From: Flavobacterium proteolyticum
GTDB lineage: Bacteria; Bacteroidota; Bacteroidia; Flavobacteriales; Flavobacteriaceae
Assembly: GCF_015223105.1 (NCBI RefSeq)
Contig: NZ_JADFTZ010000001.1
Location: 62,001-126,000 of the forward strand
Direction: 5' to 3'
DNA: 64,000 nucleotides
Part shown: piece by piece, positions 28,874-36,543 of the stretch
How positions within the stretch are numbered: position 1 is the stretch's first letter
How the letters are laid out: every line of letters begins with the position of its first letter
The notes under the pieces: model-generated
What the model was told of the DNA's origin: nothing
Database searches by the model: none
The model's input: only the letters and a program-made list of their open reading frames with translations
Program-made: the position numbers and the translations under genes

Positions 28874-29563
28874 TTATACTGCTTTAGGATCTAAAGCAAT
28901 AGCAGGACTTTGTGTACTTGATATATGAATAGATTTGATATAAGTACCTTTAGCTGCAGTTGGTTTTAATTTGATTAATGTTTGAACGATTTCGTGTGCA
29001 TTGTCATAGATTTTATCAGCATCAAAAGACACTCTTCCTATTCCAGCGTGAACGATACCAGTTTTATCAACTTTAAAGTCAATTTTACCAGCTTTCACTT
29101 CTTGCACAGCTTTAGCAACATCCATAGTTACAGTTCCAGTTTTAGGGTTTGGCATTAAACCTCTTGGACCTAAAACACGTCCTAATGGACCTAATTTACC
29201 CATAACAGCTGGCATAGTGATGATAACATCAACGTCAGTCCAACCATCTTTGATTTTTTGTAAATAGTCGTCTAAACCTACGTGGTCTGCACCAGCAGCT
29301 TTAGCTTCAGCTTCTTTATCTGGAGTAACTAATGCTAATACTCTTACATCTTTACCTGTTCCGTGAGGTAATGTTACAACCCCTCTTACCATTTGATTCG
29401 CTTTTCTAGGGTCTACACCTAACTTAACTGCGATATCAACAGACTCATCAAATTTTGCAGAAGCAACCTCTTTAATTAATGCAGAAGCATCTCTTAAAGT
29501 ATAAAGTTTATTCTTCTCAATTTTTGCTGCAGCCTCTTTTTGCTTTTTTGTCAATTTTGCCAT
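28874..29563 (-). CDS. rplA: 50S ribosomal protein L1
   Basis: The 229-residue protein forms the L1 stalk at the tRNA exit site; in other bacteria it also represses its own operon by binding the mRNA. Signature segments are [20 protein letters not shown], the domain II motif [22 protein letters not shown] and [11 protein letters not shown]. It follows rplK by 21 bases. Confidence 0.97.
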   Translation of the reverse strand: MAKLTKKQKEAAAKIEKNKLYTLRDASALIKEVASAKFDESVDIAVKLGVDPRKANQMVRGVVTLPHGTGKDVRVLALVTPDKEAEAKAAGADHVGLDDYLQKIKDGWTDVDVIITMPAVMGKLGPLGRVLGPRGLMPNPKTGTVTMDVAKAVQEVKAGKIDFKVDKTGIVHAGIGRVSFDADKIYDNAHEIVQTLIKLKPTAAKGTYIKSIHISSTQSPAIALDPKAV

Positions 29564-29584
29564 TGTCTAATTTCTTTTTAGAGA

Positions 29585-30022
29585 TTAAAAAGGAGCATTT
29601 CCTGTTACTGTTATACCCATAGATCTAGCTGTTCCAGCAATCATACTCATCGCTTTTTCGATTTCGAAAGCGTTTAAATCTGCCATTTTGTCTTCAGCAA
29701 TAGTTCTAATTTGATCCCAAGTAACATTTGCTACTTTTTTACGGTTAGGTTGCCCTGAACCAGACTTTAATTTTGCTGCTTCTAATAATTGAATTGCAGC
29801 AGGTGGCGTTTTAACAACAAAGTCAAAAGACTTGTCTTTATACACAGTAATTTGTACTGGTAAAACTTTGCCAGGTTTATCTTGTGTTCTAGCATTAAAT
29901 TGCTTACAGAACTCCATGATGTTAACCCCAGCAGCCCCCAAAGCAGGTCCAACCGGTGGCGATGGATTCGCAGCACCTCCCTTAACTTGTAGTTTAACTA
30001 CTTTACTAACTTCTTTTGCCAT
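29585..30022 (-). CDS. rplK: 50S ribosomal protein L11
   Basis: The 145-residue protein binds 23S rRNA at the GTPase centre together with L10. The N-terminal proline-rich segment [20 protein letters not shown] and the C-terminal rRNA-binding domain ending [12 protein letters not shown] are standard. It is 66 bases downstream of nusG. Confidence 0.97.
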   Translation of the reverse strand: MAKEVSKVVKLQVKGGAANPSPPVGPALGAAGVNIMEFCKQFNARTQDKPGKVLPVQITVYKDKSFDFVVKTPPAAIQLLEAAKLKSGSGQPNRKKVANVTWDQIRTIAEDKMADLNAFEIEKAMSMIAGTARSMGITVTGNAPF

Positions 30023-30088
30023 TTTTAAAAAAATTTAGCACATCTATCAATTGGAAGCGATTGATGTGATTTATATATGTAACGAAAA

Positions 30089-30640
30089 TTATACTTTTTC
30101 AACTTGCATAAAACTCAATTCTAATGGAGTTTTTCTTCCGAAAATTTTAACCATTACTTCAAGTTTACGCTTTTCTTCATTTACTTTCTCAATAGTTCCA
30201 TTGAAACCATTGAACGGACCATCTACTACTTTTACTGTCTCACCAACAGCGTATGGAATAGCAACACTATCCACTTTAATAGACAACTCATCAACTTTAC
30301 CTAACATTCTGTTTACTTCAGATTGTCTTAATGGCACAGCATCCCCTCCTTTAGTTTCTCCTAAAAAACCGATAACTCCAGGAATTGATTTAATGATATG
30401 AGGAATCTCACCAGTTAAGTTAGCTTCAATCATAATATAACCAGGAAAATATACTTTATCCTTAGCTATTTTTTTCCCATCCCTAACTTGAACTACTTTT
30501 TCAGTAGGAACAAGGACTTGAGAAATATAATCAGACATACCTAATCTAGCCGTCTCAGTTTCAATGTAAGCCTTAACTTTGTTTTCTTGACCACTTACAG
30601 CTCTTACCACATACCATTTATTAACATTATTATCAGCCAT
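30089..30640 (-). CDS. nusG: transcription termination/antitermination factor NusG
   Basis: NusG binds the RNA polymerase clamp and links it to Rho or the ribosome. The 183-residue protein has the NGN domain (WYVVRAVSGQENKVKAYI, VYFPGYIMIE, VIGFLG) and the C-terminal KOW domain (VKVVDGPFNGFNGTIEKVN). It follows secE by 10 bases. Confidence 0.97.
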   Translation of the reverse strand: MADNNVNKWYVVRAVSGQENKVKAYIETETARLGMSDYISQVLVPTEKVVQVRDGKKIAKDKVYFPGYIMIEANLTGEIPHIIKSIPGVIGFLGETKGGDAVPLRQSEVNRMLGKVDELSIKVDSVAIPYAVGETVKVVDGPFNGFNGTIEKVNEEKRKLEVMVKIFGRKTPLELSFMQVEKV

Positions 30641-30650
30641 ACCGTAAGTA

Positions 30651-30845
30651 CTATTTTAAAATGTTAAAAAAACCTTCAAGAGCTTTTACGAATAATTCAT
30701 CAACACCCCATGTTAGCAAGGCGAAAACAACAGAAAACACAGCCACAATAATTGTCAAACGTTGAACGTCAGCCCAAACTGGCCAAGTAACATTTGTTTT
30801 CAATTCATGAAATGCTTCAGATATGTAATTAACTACTTTTGTCAT
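30651..30845 (-). CDS. secE: preprotein translocase subunit SecE
   Basis: The 64-residue SecE clamps SecY in the inner membrane. It has the amphipathic helix MTKVVNYISEAFHEL, the conserved NVTWPVWADVQRLT and a single membrane helix (IIVAVFSVVFALLTWGVDELF). A longer frame opens at 30890, but it would run through the 3' end of tRNA-Trp, so the ATG at 30845 is correct. Confidence 0.95.
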   Translation of the reverse strand: MTKVVNYISEAFHELKTNVTWPVWADVQRLTIIVAVFSVVFALLTWGVDELFVKALEGFFNILK

Positions 30846-30860
30846 TTTAATCTTTATTTG

Positions 30861-30932
30861 CACGGGCGGAGGGATTCGAACCCCCATCAATGGTTTTGGA
30901 GACCACTATACTAGCCCTTGTACTACGCCCGT
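30861..30932 (-). tRNA. tRNA-Trp (anticodon CCA)
   Basis: Read on the minus strand, acceptor arms ACGGGCG and CGCCCGT pair fully. The anticodon loop is CTCCAAA, and the T arm contains GGTTCGAATCC. No CCA is encoded. It sits between tuf and secE, as is usual in Bacteroidota. Confidence 0.97.
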
Positions 30933-30936
30933 TTGT

Positions 30937-30964
30937 TAAAAAACCAGCAGCGAACTGCTGGTTT
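30937..30964 (-). terminator. terminator after tuf
   Basis: AAACCAGCAG-CGAA-CTGCTGGTTT (30941-30964) is a perfect stem with a tetraloop, followed on the minus strand by a run of T. It separates tuf from tRNA-Trp and secE, so the downstream operon needs its own promoter or read-through. Confidence 0.88.
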
Positions 30965-30984
30965 AATTATTATTCGACTTATAA

Positions 30985-32172
30985 TTAGTCTAAAATTTCA
31001 GTAACCTGACCAGCACCTACTGTTCTACCACCCTCACGGATAGCGAAACGTAAACCTACTGATAATGCGATAGGGCTTAATAATTGAACATCAATTGTTA
31101 AGTTATCACCAGGCATAACCATCTCTACACCAGCCGGTAAAGAAATAGTACCAGTTACATCAGTTGTACGTACGTAGAACTGTGGACGGTAGTTATTGTG
31201 GAATGGAGTGTGACGTCCACCTTCTTCTTTTTTCAAGATATACACCTCAGCTTTGAAGTGAGCGTGTGGTTTAACAGATCCTGGCTTAATGATAACCATT
31301 CCTCTTTTGATATCTTCTTTAGCGATACCTCTTAATAATAAACCTACGTTATCTCCAGCCTCACCTCTATCAAGGATTTTACGGAACATCTCAACTCCTG
31401 TAATAGTAGAAGTTAATTTATCAGCTCCCATACCGATGATTTCAACTGCATCTCCTGTATTAGCAACTCCTGTTTCGATACGACCTGTAGCAACAGTTCC
31501 ACGACCAGTAATTGTAAATACGTCCTCAACTGGCATCAAGAATGGCTTATCAACATCACGAGCCGGTAATTCAATCCAGTTATCAACAGCTTCCATTAAA
31601 GCTAAAACTGTATCAACCCATTTTGGCTCACCATTTAAAGCTCCTAAAGCAGAACCTTGAACAACAGGACCATTATCACCATCATACTGATAGAAAGATA
31701 ATAAATCTCTGATTTCCATTTCTACTAATTCTAATAATTCAGCATCATCAACCATATCCACTTTGTTCATGAATACAACCATTCTAGGCACACCTACTTG
31801 ACGACCTAAAAGGATGTGCTCTCTTGTTTGTGGCATAGGACCATCTGTAGCAGCAACTACTAAGATAGCACCGTCCATTTGAGCAGCACCTGTAACCATG
31901 TTCTTAACGTAATCCGCGTGACCTGGACAGTCAACGTGAGCGTAGTGACGGTTAGCTGTAGAATATTCTACGTGAGATGTATTAATAGTAATACCTCTTT
32001 CTTTTTCTTCTGGAGCATTATCAATTTGATCAAATGATTTTGCTTCTGATAAACCAGCATCAGCTAATACTTTAGTAATTGCAGCTGTTAATGTAGTTTT
32101 ACCGTGGTCAACGTGTCCGATAGTTCCAATATTTAAATGGGGCTTCGAACGATCAAAGGTTTCTTTTGCCAT
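30985..32172 (-). CDS. tuf: elongation factor Tu
   Basis: EF-Tu delivers aminoacyl-tRNA to the ribosome as a GTP complex. All G motifs are present in the 395-residue protein: GHVDHGKTT, the switch I region [28 protein letters not shown] and the G5 area GSALGAL. Domains 2 and 3 follow ([12 protein letters not shown] and the C-terminal [16 protein letters not shown]). It is read after tRNA-Thr, tRNA-Tyr and tRNA-Thr, probably from the promoter at 32599-32627. Confidence 0.98.
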   Translation of the reverse strand: MAKETFDRSKPHLNIGTIGHVDHGKTTLTAAITKVLADAGLSEAKSFDQIDNAPEEKERGITINTSHVEYSTANRHYAHVDCPGHADYVKNMVTGAAQMDGAILVVAATDGPMPQTREHILLGRQVGVPRMVVFMNKVDMVDDAELLELVEMEIRDLLSFYQYDGDNGPVVQGSALGALNGEPKWVDTVLALMEAVDNWIELPARDVDKPFLMPVEDVFTITGRGTVATGRIETGVANTGDAVEIIGMGADKLTSTITGVEMFRKILDRGEAGDNVGLLLRGIAKEDIKRGMVIIKPGSVKPHAHFKAEVYILKKEEGGRHTPFHNNYRPQFYVRTTDVTGTISLPAGVEMVMPGDNLTIDVQLLSPIALSVGLRFAIREGGRTVGAGQVTEILD

Positions 32173-32229
32173 GATTTAATAATTTAATCTTAGTTATATA
32201 TTAGTGTTCAAAAAATAAACTTTCTTAAG

Positions 32230-32301
32230 AGCCAATGACGGGAATTGAACCCGTGACCTCTTCCTTACCAAGGAAGCACTCTACCCCTGAGCTACACCGG
32301 C
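32230..32301 (-). tRNA. tRNA-Thr (anticodon GGT)
   Basis: On the minus strand the acceptor arms are GCCGGTG and CATTGGC (with a G-T pair). The anticodon stem is CTTCC/GGAAG around TTGGTAA, and the T arm is GGGTTCAATTCCC. It is the third tRNA of the cluster and the closest to tuf. Confidence 0.96.
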
Positions 32302-32372
32302 TTTTGTGTATTCAGAAGTTAGCCATCAGAATTCAGAAAAACCAAATCCTTCTCTCTAAATTCAAAATCTCG

Positions 32373-32454
32373 TGGGGAGAGCAGGATTCGAACCTGCGAA
32401 GACGTAGTCAGCGGATTTACAGTCCGCCCTCGTTGGCCGCTTGAGTATCTCCCC
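32373..32454 (-). tRNA. tRNA-Tyr (anticodon GTA)
   Basis: On the minus strand the acceptor arms GGGGAGA and TCTCCCC pair fully. The anticodon loop CTGTAAA lies in the stem GCGGA/TCCGC. A long variable arm is present (class II), as expected for bacterial tRNA-Tyr. The length is 82 bases. Confidence 0.96.
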
Positions 32455-32486
32455 AAACCTTTTATATTAAGTCGCTTATAACTTTG

Positions 32487-32560
32487 AGCCGATGGAGGGA
32501 CTCGAACCCACGACCTGCTGATTACAAATCAGCTGCTCTAGCCAGCTGAGCTACACCGGC
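32487..32560 (-). tRNA. tRNA-Thr (anticodon TGT)
   Basis: On the minus strand the acceptor arms GCCGGTG and CATCGGC pair. The anticodon loop TTTGTAA is in the stem GCTGA/TCAGC, and the T arm is GGGTTCGAGTCCC. It is the first gene of the tRNA-tuf transcript. Confidence 0.96.
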
Positions 32561-32570
32561 AACTTAAATA

Positions 32571-32597
32571 TAAAAAGTCCGCTATTTCTAACGGACT
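32571..32597 (-). terminator. terminator after hpf, overlapping the tRNA-tuf promoter
   Basis: On the minus strand AGTCCG pairs with CGGACT across a 10-base loop and is followed by TTTTTATA. The first arm (32592-32597) touches the -7 box of the next transcript. Confidence 0.7.
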
Positions 32598-32598
32598 G

Positions 32599-32627
32599 CA
32601 AATGTATATAATTTATTTTTGAATCAA
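32599..32627 (-). promoter_or_regulatory. promoter of the tRNA-Thr-Tyr-Thr-tuf transcript
   Basis: On the minus strand the -7 box TACATTTG (32606 to 32599) is preceded by TTG (32627 to 32625) with an 18-base spacer, a full match to the Bacteroidota housekeeping promoter. Its predicted start lies inside the hairpin that ends the hpf gene. Confidence 0.8.
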
Positions 32628-32652
32628 AACATTTTTTATGTTTTTTTTCTTT

Positions 32653-32955
32653 TTATGAATGCGCTCTTAATTTTTCTTTTCTTTTAACAATAACTCTCTC
32701 CAATGAATCTACAGACAAATCAACACCTTCTTCAAAACTTTTTGCTGTTTTTTTTACCAGAAAATCATCACCTGGAACTATAATTTTAATTTCAACCGTT
32801 TTATTTTCTTTATCACTGGTATTTTCAAGTCTTAAAAAAACTTCTGCCGATACTATTTTATCATAATACTTTTCCAACTTATCCATTCTTTCTTGAATGA
32901 AATCTACCAATTTTCTGTCTACATTAAAATTTACTGCTTGCACATTAACTTTCAT
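32653..32955 (-). CDS. hpf: ribosome hibernation-promoting factor, short form
   Basis: A 100-residue HPF/YfiA protein that binds the decoding region of the 30S subunit in slow growth and silences ribosomes. The beta-alpha-beta-beta-beta-alpha fold is visible as VQAVNFNVDRKLVDFIQERM, KIVSAEVFLRL, VEIKIIVPGDD and DLSVDSLERVIVKRKEKLR. There is no C-terminal dimerisation domain, so it is the short type. It is 33 bases downstream of xerC and likely cotranscribed with it. Confidence 0.93.
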   Translation of the reverse strand: MKVNVQAVNFNVDRKLVDFIQERMDKLEKYYDKIVSAEVFLRLENTSDKENKTVEIKIIVPGDDFLVKKTAKSFEEGVDLSVDSLERVIVKRKEKLRAHS

Positions 32956-32988
32956 AATTCTGTTAATTAAAATGGTTATACAATCGAA

Positions 32989-33879
32989 TTATTTTTTACT
33001 CCTTGGATGTGCCTCTTGATATACTTTTTTTAATTCAGCCAAACTACTGTGTGTGTATATCTGAGTGGACGACAAACTAGCGTGACCTAATAACTCTTTT
33101 ACGGAATTTAAATCGGCTCCATTATTCAACAAATGCGTTGCAAATGAATGCCTAAGAACGTGTGGACTCTTTTTTTCTTTTTTCGAGACAGTACTAAAGT
33201 AATCATTTATTAATCGATACACAAACGATTCACTCACTTTATTTCCGGTTTTAGATAAAATTAACATCTCCTTATCCTTAATTACCTCTAAATGATTTCG
33301 TTGTTCTTTATAGTGTTTAATCAAATTTAACGTACAATCCAACATTGGAATAATCCGCTCTTTGTTTCTTTTCCCAACAACACGAATTGTTTTTTGAATT
33401 TCGTTTACGCTATTCAACTTTAAATTTATCAACTCAGCCCTACGAATTCCCGTTGTATAAAAAAGCTCAATCACCAATCGATTTCGAATTCCCTCAAAAT
33501 CACTCGAATAATCATTATCCGAAAAAACATCTTGTAATTCTTTTTCCGAAAATGGAATTTGAACTTTTTTTGCTGTTTTTAACGATTTGTGCTTTAGTAA
33601 AGGATTTACCGTAATCTGCTTTACTTTTAATAGAAATTTATAATACGATTTTAATGCTGAAATTTTTCGATTAACAGAAGTTGTTGAAAGATTTTGTTCT
33701 ACTAAAATTACTATCCAATTTCGAACATTTGGATAAACAACTTCTTCAAGATTTATAGATTGTTTTTTAAGATACTCTTGAAACGAATTGATATCATCTA
33801 AATACGCTCGAACCGTTAAAGGAGAATAATTTTTCTCTTTAACCAAATAATCCTGATATGCTTGTAGATTTGTAGCCAT
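32989..33879 (-). CDS. xerC: tyrosine recombinase XerC/XerD family
   Basis: A 296-residue site-specific recombinase of the type that resolves chromosome dimers at dif. The N-terminal SAM-like core-binding domain (about 1-90) is followed by the catalytic domain with all active residues: Arg in [11 protein letters not shown], Lys in [24 protein letters not shown], the second His in [11 protein letters not shown] and the nucleophile Tyr in IYTHSS. Its core-gene surroundings (rpsU, hpf) and lack of neighbouring integron or phage genes favour a housekeeping Xer protein over a mobile integrase. Confidence 0.9.
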   Translation of the reverse strand: MATNLQAYQDYLVKEKNYSPLTVRAYLDDINSFQEYLKKQSINLEEVVYPNVRNWIVILVEQNLSTTSVNRKISALKSYYKFLLKVKQITVNPLLKHKSLKTAKKVQIPFSEKELQDVFSDNDYSSDFEGIRNRLVIELFYTTGIRRAELINLKLNSVNEIQKTIRVVGKRNKERIIPMLDCTLNLIKHYKEQRNHLEVIKDKEMLILSKTGNKVSESFVYRLINDYFSTVSKKEKKSPHVLRHSFATHLLNNGADLNSVKELLGHASLSSTQIYTHSSLAELKKVYQEAHPRSKK

Positions 33880-33924
33880 AAAAAAACCGCTAATAACAAA
33901 GTTACACTTTATTAGTTAGCGGTT
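33880..33924 (-). terminator. terminator after rpsU with the xerC promoter in its loop
   Basis: AACCGCTAA (33885-33893) pairs with TTAGCGGTT (33916-33924), with further pairing of AAAGT and ACTTT inside. On the minus strand a run of T follows and ends at the xerC ATG. The TAnnTTTG box TAACTTTG (33904 to 33897), likely the xerC promoter, lies within the hairpin. Confidence 0.7.
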
Positions 33925-33944
33925 GATATAGTTTATTCAAAAAA

Positions 33945-34139
33945 TTAACTCTCTAATGCGTCTCTTAATCCTTGAATGTAAGATGCTTTTTGGATCTTAG
34001 CTCTGTTTACAACAGATGGCTTAATGAAAGCTTGACGTGCACGTAACTGACGAACAGTTCCTGTTTTATCAAATTTTCTTTTATAGCGCTTTAATGCTCT
34101 ATCGATATTTTCTCCGTCTTTAATTGGTATAATTAACAT
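33945..34139 (-). CDS. rpsU: 30S ribosomal protein bS21, with a strong Shine-Dalgarno sequence
   Basis: The 64-residue bS21 has the family pattern IKDGENIDRALKRYKRKF and the basic middle RQLRARQAF. In Bacteroidota this protein helps to cover the 3' end of 16S rRNA, which hides the anti-Shine-Dalgarno in normal ribosomes. Its own mRNA carries AGGAGGTG (34155 to 34148), 8 bases before the ATG, unlike the other genes here. Published work in Flavobacterium johnsoniae indicates that ribosomes lacking bS21 read such sites, which gives feedback control. A full promoter (TTG, 18 bases, TACATTTG) and a terminator frame it as a single-gene transcript. Confidence 0.97.
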   Translation of the reverse strand: MLIIPIKDGENIDRALKRYKRKFDKTGTVRQLRARQAFIKPSVVNRAKIQKASYIQGLRDALES

Positions 34140-34147
34140 AATATAGA

Positions 34148-34155
34148 CACCTCCT
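34148..34155 (-). promoter_or_regulatory. strong Shine-Dalgarno sequence of rpsU (AGGAGGTG)
   Basis: Read on the minus strand, AGGAGGTG can pair over its full length with the CACCUCCU end of 16S rRNA. It lies 8 bases before the ATG. No other gene start that I inspected in this window has a comparable site. Confidence 0.9.
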
Positions 34156-34168
34156 CTCGTTAAGGGTG

Positions 34169-34197
34169 CAAATGTAGAAATTATTTTTCAATTACAA
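34169..34197 (-). promoter_or_regulatory. rpsU promoter
   Basis: On the minus strand the -7 box TACATTTG (34176 to 34169) has TTG at 34197-34195 with an 18-base spacer. The predicted 5' leader is about 25 bases and consists almost only of the Shine-Dalgarno region. Confidence 0.75.
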
Positions 34198-34242
34198 AAC
34201 AACTATTTGTCAATCTTTTAAAGAAAAAACTTTATAAAACAA

Positions 34243-34270
34243 GAACTCCTATCTATTTAGACAGGAGTTC
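34243..34270 (-). terminator. terminator after the acyl-CoA dehydrogenase gene
   Basis: GAACTCCT (34243-34250) pairs with AGGAGTTC (34263-34270) with extra pairing inside. The minus strand continues TTGTTTTAT. It closes the NSS transporter / HHH / acyl-CoA dehydrogenase run of genes. Confidence 0.7.
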
Positions 34271-34287
34271 AACGTTATTTGCTTAAT

Positions 34288-35457
34288 TTATTTAACCGCA
34301 GGTTTGTAATTCTGATTATCAATTATCATTTTTGATAAAATTTCTTTTAAAATTTCAGAAGTTCCTCCACCAATTGGACCTAAACGACTATCTCTCAACA
34401 AACGCGCTAACGGATACTCTTCCATATAGCCATAACCTCCTAACATTTGTAAGCAATCATAAATTGCTAAATCTGCAACTTTAGTCGATTTTAATTTTGC
34501 CATTGTAGCTTCTTTAACCACATATTCTCCTTTATTTAATCTTGCTACAGCTGCGTAATTAAATATTTTACAATGTTCCACTTCTGTAGCATGCTCAACC
34601 ATTGTATGTCTCAGTGCTTGAAATTTATTAATTGTACTTCCAAAAGCTTCACGTTGCGACATATATTCAATAGTGTACTCAATTGCATATTCCGCTCTTG
34701 CGTGAGCATTGATTGCCATAATTAAACGTTCTAAAGCAAAATGTTGCATGATATACGGAAAACCTTTCCCTTCTTCACCCATTAAGTTTTCTAATGGAAT
34801 CTCCACGTTATCAAATGCAAGCTCTGCCGTATCTGATGCCCTCCAACCCAATTTATCTAATTTAGTTGCTGAGATACCTGGTGTTTTTGCATCTACCAAA
34901 AAGATACTGATTCCTTTATTACCTAATTCTGGATTGGTTTTAGCTGCTACGACGTAGTAATCAGCATAAACCCCATTTGTAATAAATGTTTTAGAACCAT
35001 TAATTACAAATTTATCACCATTTCTTACTGCATTAGTTCGCATTCCTGCAACATCACTTCCACCGAATGGTTCTGTAATACATAAAGCTCCGATTTTTTT
35101 ACCTGCAATACTTGGTGCTAAATATTCTTGTTTGATTCTTTCATCACCTTCTGCATTTAAATGCGTCATTGCTAAATAAGCATGCGCCCACATAGCTGCA
35201 GCAAAACCAGAAGATTTCACTTTTTGAAGTTCTTCTAAAAATATAACAGTGTAGAATAAATCTAAATTCATTCCGCCATACGCTTCAGGATAATTCAATC
35301 CAAAGAAGCCCATTTCTCCAAATTTTTCCCAAATAAAACGCTCAATAGTTCCTGTTTTTTCCCATTTTTCAATGTGAGGCACCACTTCTTTATGTAAAAA
35401 ATCTCTAAAACTTTGTCTGAATAATTCGTGTTCTTCTGTGAAATACATTGAATTCAT
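34288..35457 (-). CDS. acyl-CoA dehydrogenase
   Basis: A 389-residue FAD enzyme that oxidises acyl-CoA to the 2,3-enoyl form in fatty-acid or branched-chain degradation. The flavin- and substrate-binding motifs are ALCITEPFGGSDVAGMRT and KTFITNGVYADYYVVAAKT. The C-terminal helical domain shows QREAFGSTINKFQALRH and QMLGGYGYMEEYPLARLLRD, with the catalytic-base region near GGTSEILKEILSK. It is closest in appearance to the long-chain/AcdA-type enzymes; chain specificity is unknown. It lies 39 bases downstream of the HHH gene. Confidence 0.93.
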   Translation of the reverse strand: MNSMYFTEEHELFRQSFRDFLHKEVVPHIEKWEKTGTIERFIWEKFGEMGFFGLNYPEAYGGMNLDLFYTVIFLEELQKVKSSGFAAAMWAHAYLAMTHLNAEGDERIKQEYLAPSIAGKKIGALCITEPFGGSDVAGMRTNAVRNGDKFVINGSKTFITNGVYADYYVVAAKTNPELGNKGISIFLVDAKTPGISATKLDKLGWRASDTAELAFDNVEIPLENLMGEEGKGFPYIMQHFALERLIMAINAHARAEYAIEYTIEYMSQREAFGSTINKFQALRHTMVEHATEVEHCKIFNYAAVARLNKGEYVVKEATMAKLKSTKVADLAIYDCLQMLGGYGYMEEYPLARLLRDSRLGPIGGGTSEILKEILSKMIIDNQNYKPAVK

Positions 35458-35496
35458 AAATCTGTAATTGTATAGGTTGTTTTATTGGTAATATTT

Positions 35497-36375
35497 TTAA
35501 AAATCCAAATATAAGGCGATTATTTTTATTTTTTCGTTAGGCATTCCCTTAATTTTTGTTAAATCATCAATATTCTTAATACCATTATTCATAGTTCTAT
35601 AGATGACAATTTCTTTAGCTAACGCATAATTGAAAAAGGGAAATTTTGCCAATTCTTTCTGAGACAAATCATTGATTGCAATTTTCTTTATTCCATTTTG
35701 AGTTTTTACAACAAATTGTTTTTCTAAATCCGCTAAAGCTTCTGGACTAATTCCCCATATAAATTGAAATTGCTCCATACTAACAAAGCATCCTAACTTC
35801 TCTTTCTCTTGTAAAATCTTATCTGCTAATTTTTCTCCGATACCATAAACCGCAATTAAATCTTCTCTTGTTGCACTATTGATATCTTTTTGAACAATCT
35901 TTTCTTTTTCCTTTGGCAAAAACTTGTGAAACTTTTCTGAAGTGACATTGGTTTTGTTTTTTACCCAATCTGGAAATTTGAAGTAAGGACTAACTTTTGC
36001 CAAAAAAACATTAGAAACCTTTGTTACTTGTTGAAACTCTTCGGCAGAATTTACAAATTTTCCCTTTTTACGATAAGCGTGTAGACGATCAATTTCCTGA
36101 ATTGACATTCCTAATTTATACCCTTTATAATCGGTAATGTAATTTGGATTAAAAGGATAAATTGTATCTTTTTTTGTTGATTGAAGGTATTTTAAGCTAT
36201 CAATTTCATTTTGAACTAACAACCAAGCTTTATCTTCTGAAGCATTGTTAGTAGAAACAAAATTATCTTTTAGAAAAAAATAACCTAATTGAACCAAAAT
36301 AATAATTGCAAACAACAAAAAAATCCCACTTCTGTGTTCTCTTGAAAACAGGAAGTAGGATTTTAATTTATTCAT
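35497..36375 (-). CDS. helix-hairpin-helix protein, ComEA-like, membrane-anchored
   Basis: A 292-residue protein with an N-terminal membrane helix (about 17-36) and three helix-hairpin-helix regions. These are an early one (GYKLGMSIQEIDRLHAYRKK), the clearest (DINSATREDLIAVYGIGEKLADKIL) and a last one (IAINDLSQKELAKFPFFNYALAKEIVIYR and LTKIKGMPNEKI). The family includes ComEA, which binds DNA during uptake. Bacteroidota genomes carry several such proteins and their role is not settled. It sits 12 bases after the MetS-type subunit gene. Confidence 0.87.
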   Translation of the reverse strand: MNKLKSYFLFSREHRSGIFLLFAIIILVQLGYFFLKDNFVSTNNASEDKAWLLVQNEIDSLKYLQSTKKDTIYPFNPNYITDYKGYKLGMSIQEIDRLHAYRKKGKFVNSAEEFQQVTKVSNVFLAKVSPYFKFPDWVKNKTNVTSEKFHKFLPKEKEKIVQKDINSATREDLIAVYGIGEKLADKILQEKEKLGCFVSMEQFQFIWGISPEALADLEKQFVVKTQNGIKKIAINDLSQKELAKFPFFNYALAKEIVIYRTMNNGIKNIDDLTKIKGMPNEKIKIIALYLDF

Positions 36376-36387
36376 TTTGAAAAAAAA

Positions 36388-36543
36388 TTAATCGTTTTTT
36401 CTAACAGATTCTTCATCATTATCCGAGAAAGAATCAGGTTCTTGACTTGGAGGTGTAGTTAAAACTTTATAGAAAAAGAATCCTGTTAAACAAATAACAG
36501 TTCCTTGCGCCAAAACCATTGTAATTAATGCTGCTGAATTCAT
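36388..36543 (-). CDS. MetS-type small subunit of the NSS transporter
   Basis: A 51-residue protein translated from the minus strand (begins MNSAALITMVLAQG, ends SVRKND). It has one membrane helix (about 3-27) and an acidic, polar tail. It overlaps the transporter stop by the four bases ATGA, so translation is coupled. Small single-helix partners of this size are known beside bacterial NSS transporters; MetS with MetP in Corynebacterium glutamicum is the named example. The pairing here rests on position, size and sequence style. The transported substrate is not shown by this. It is too short for standard ORF cut-offs. Confidence 0.85.
   Translation of the reverse strand: MNSAALITMVLAQGTVICLTGFFFYKVLTTPPSQEPDSFSDNDEESVRKND

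Noticed and set aside
30846..30890. Longer secE with 15 additional residues
   Set aside because: The extension would be encoded by the 3' end of tRNA-Trp.
32235..32444. 69-codon frame across the tRNA cluster
   Set aside because: It runs through tRNA-Thr and most of tRNA-Tyr in the reverse sense; the peptide is the typical artefact of tRNA genes.
32989..33879. Integrase of a mobile element
   Set aside because: The recombinase sits among rpsU and hpf with no att-like repeats, cargo or phage genes, which fits a housekeeping Xer protein.
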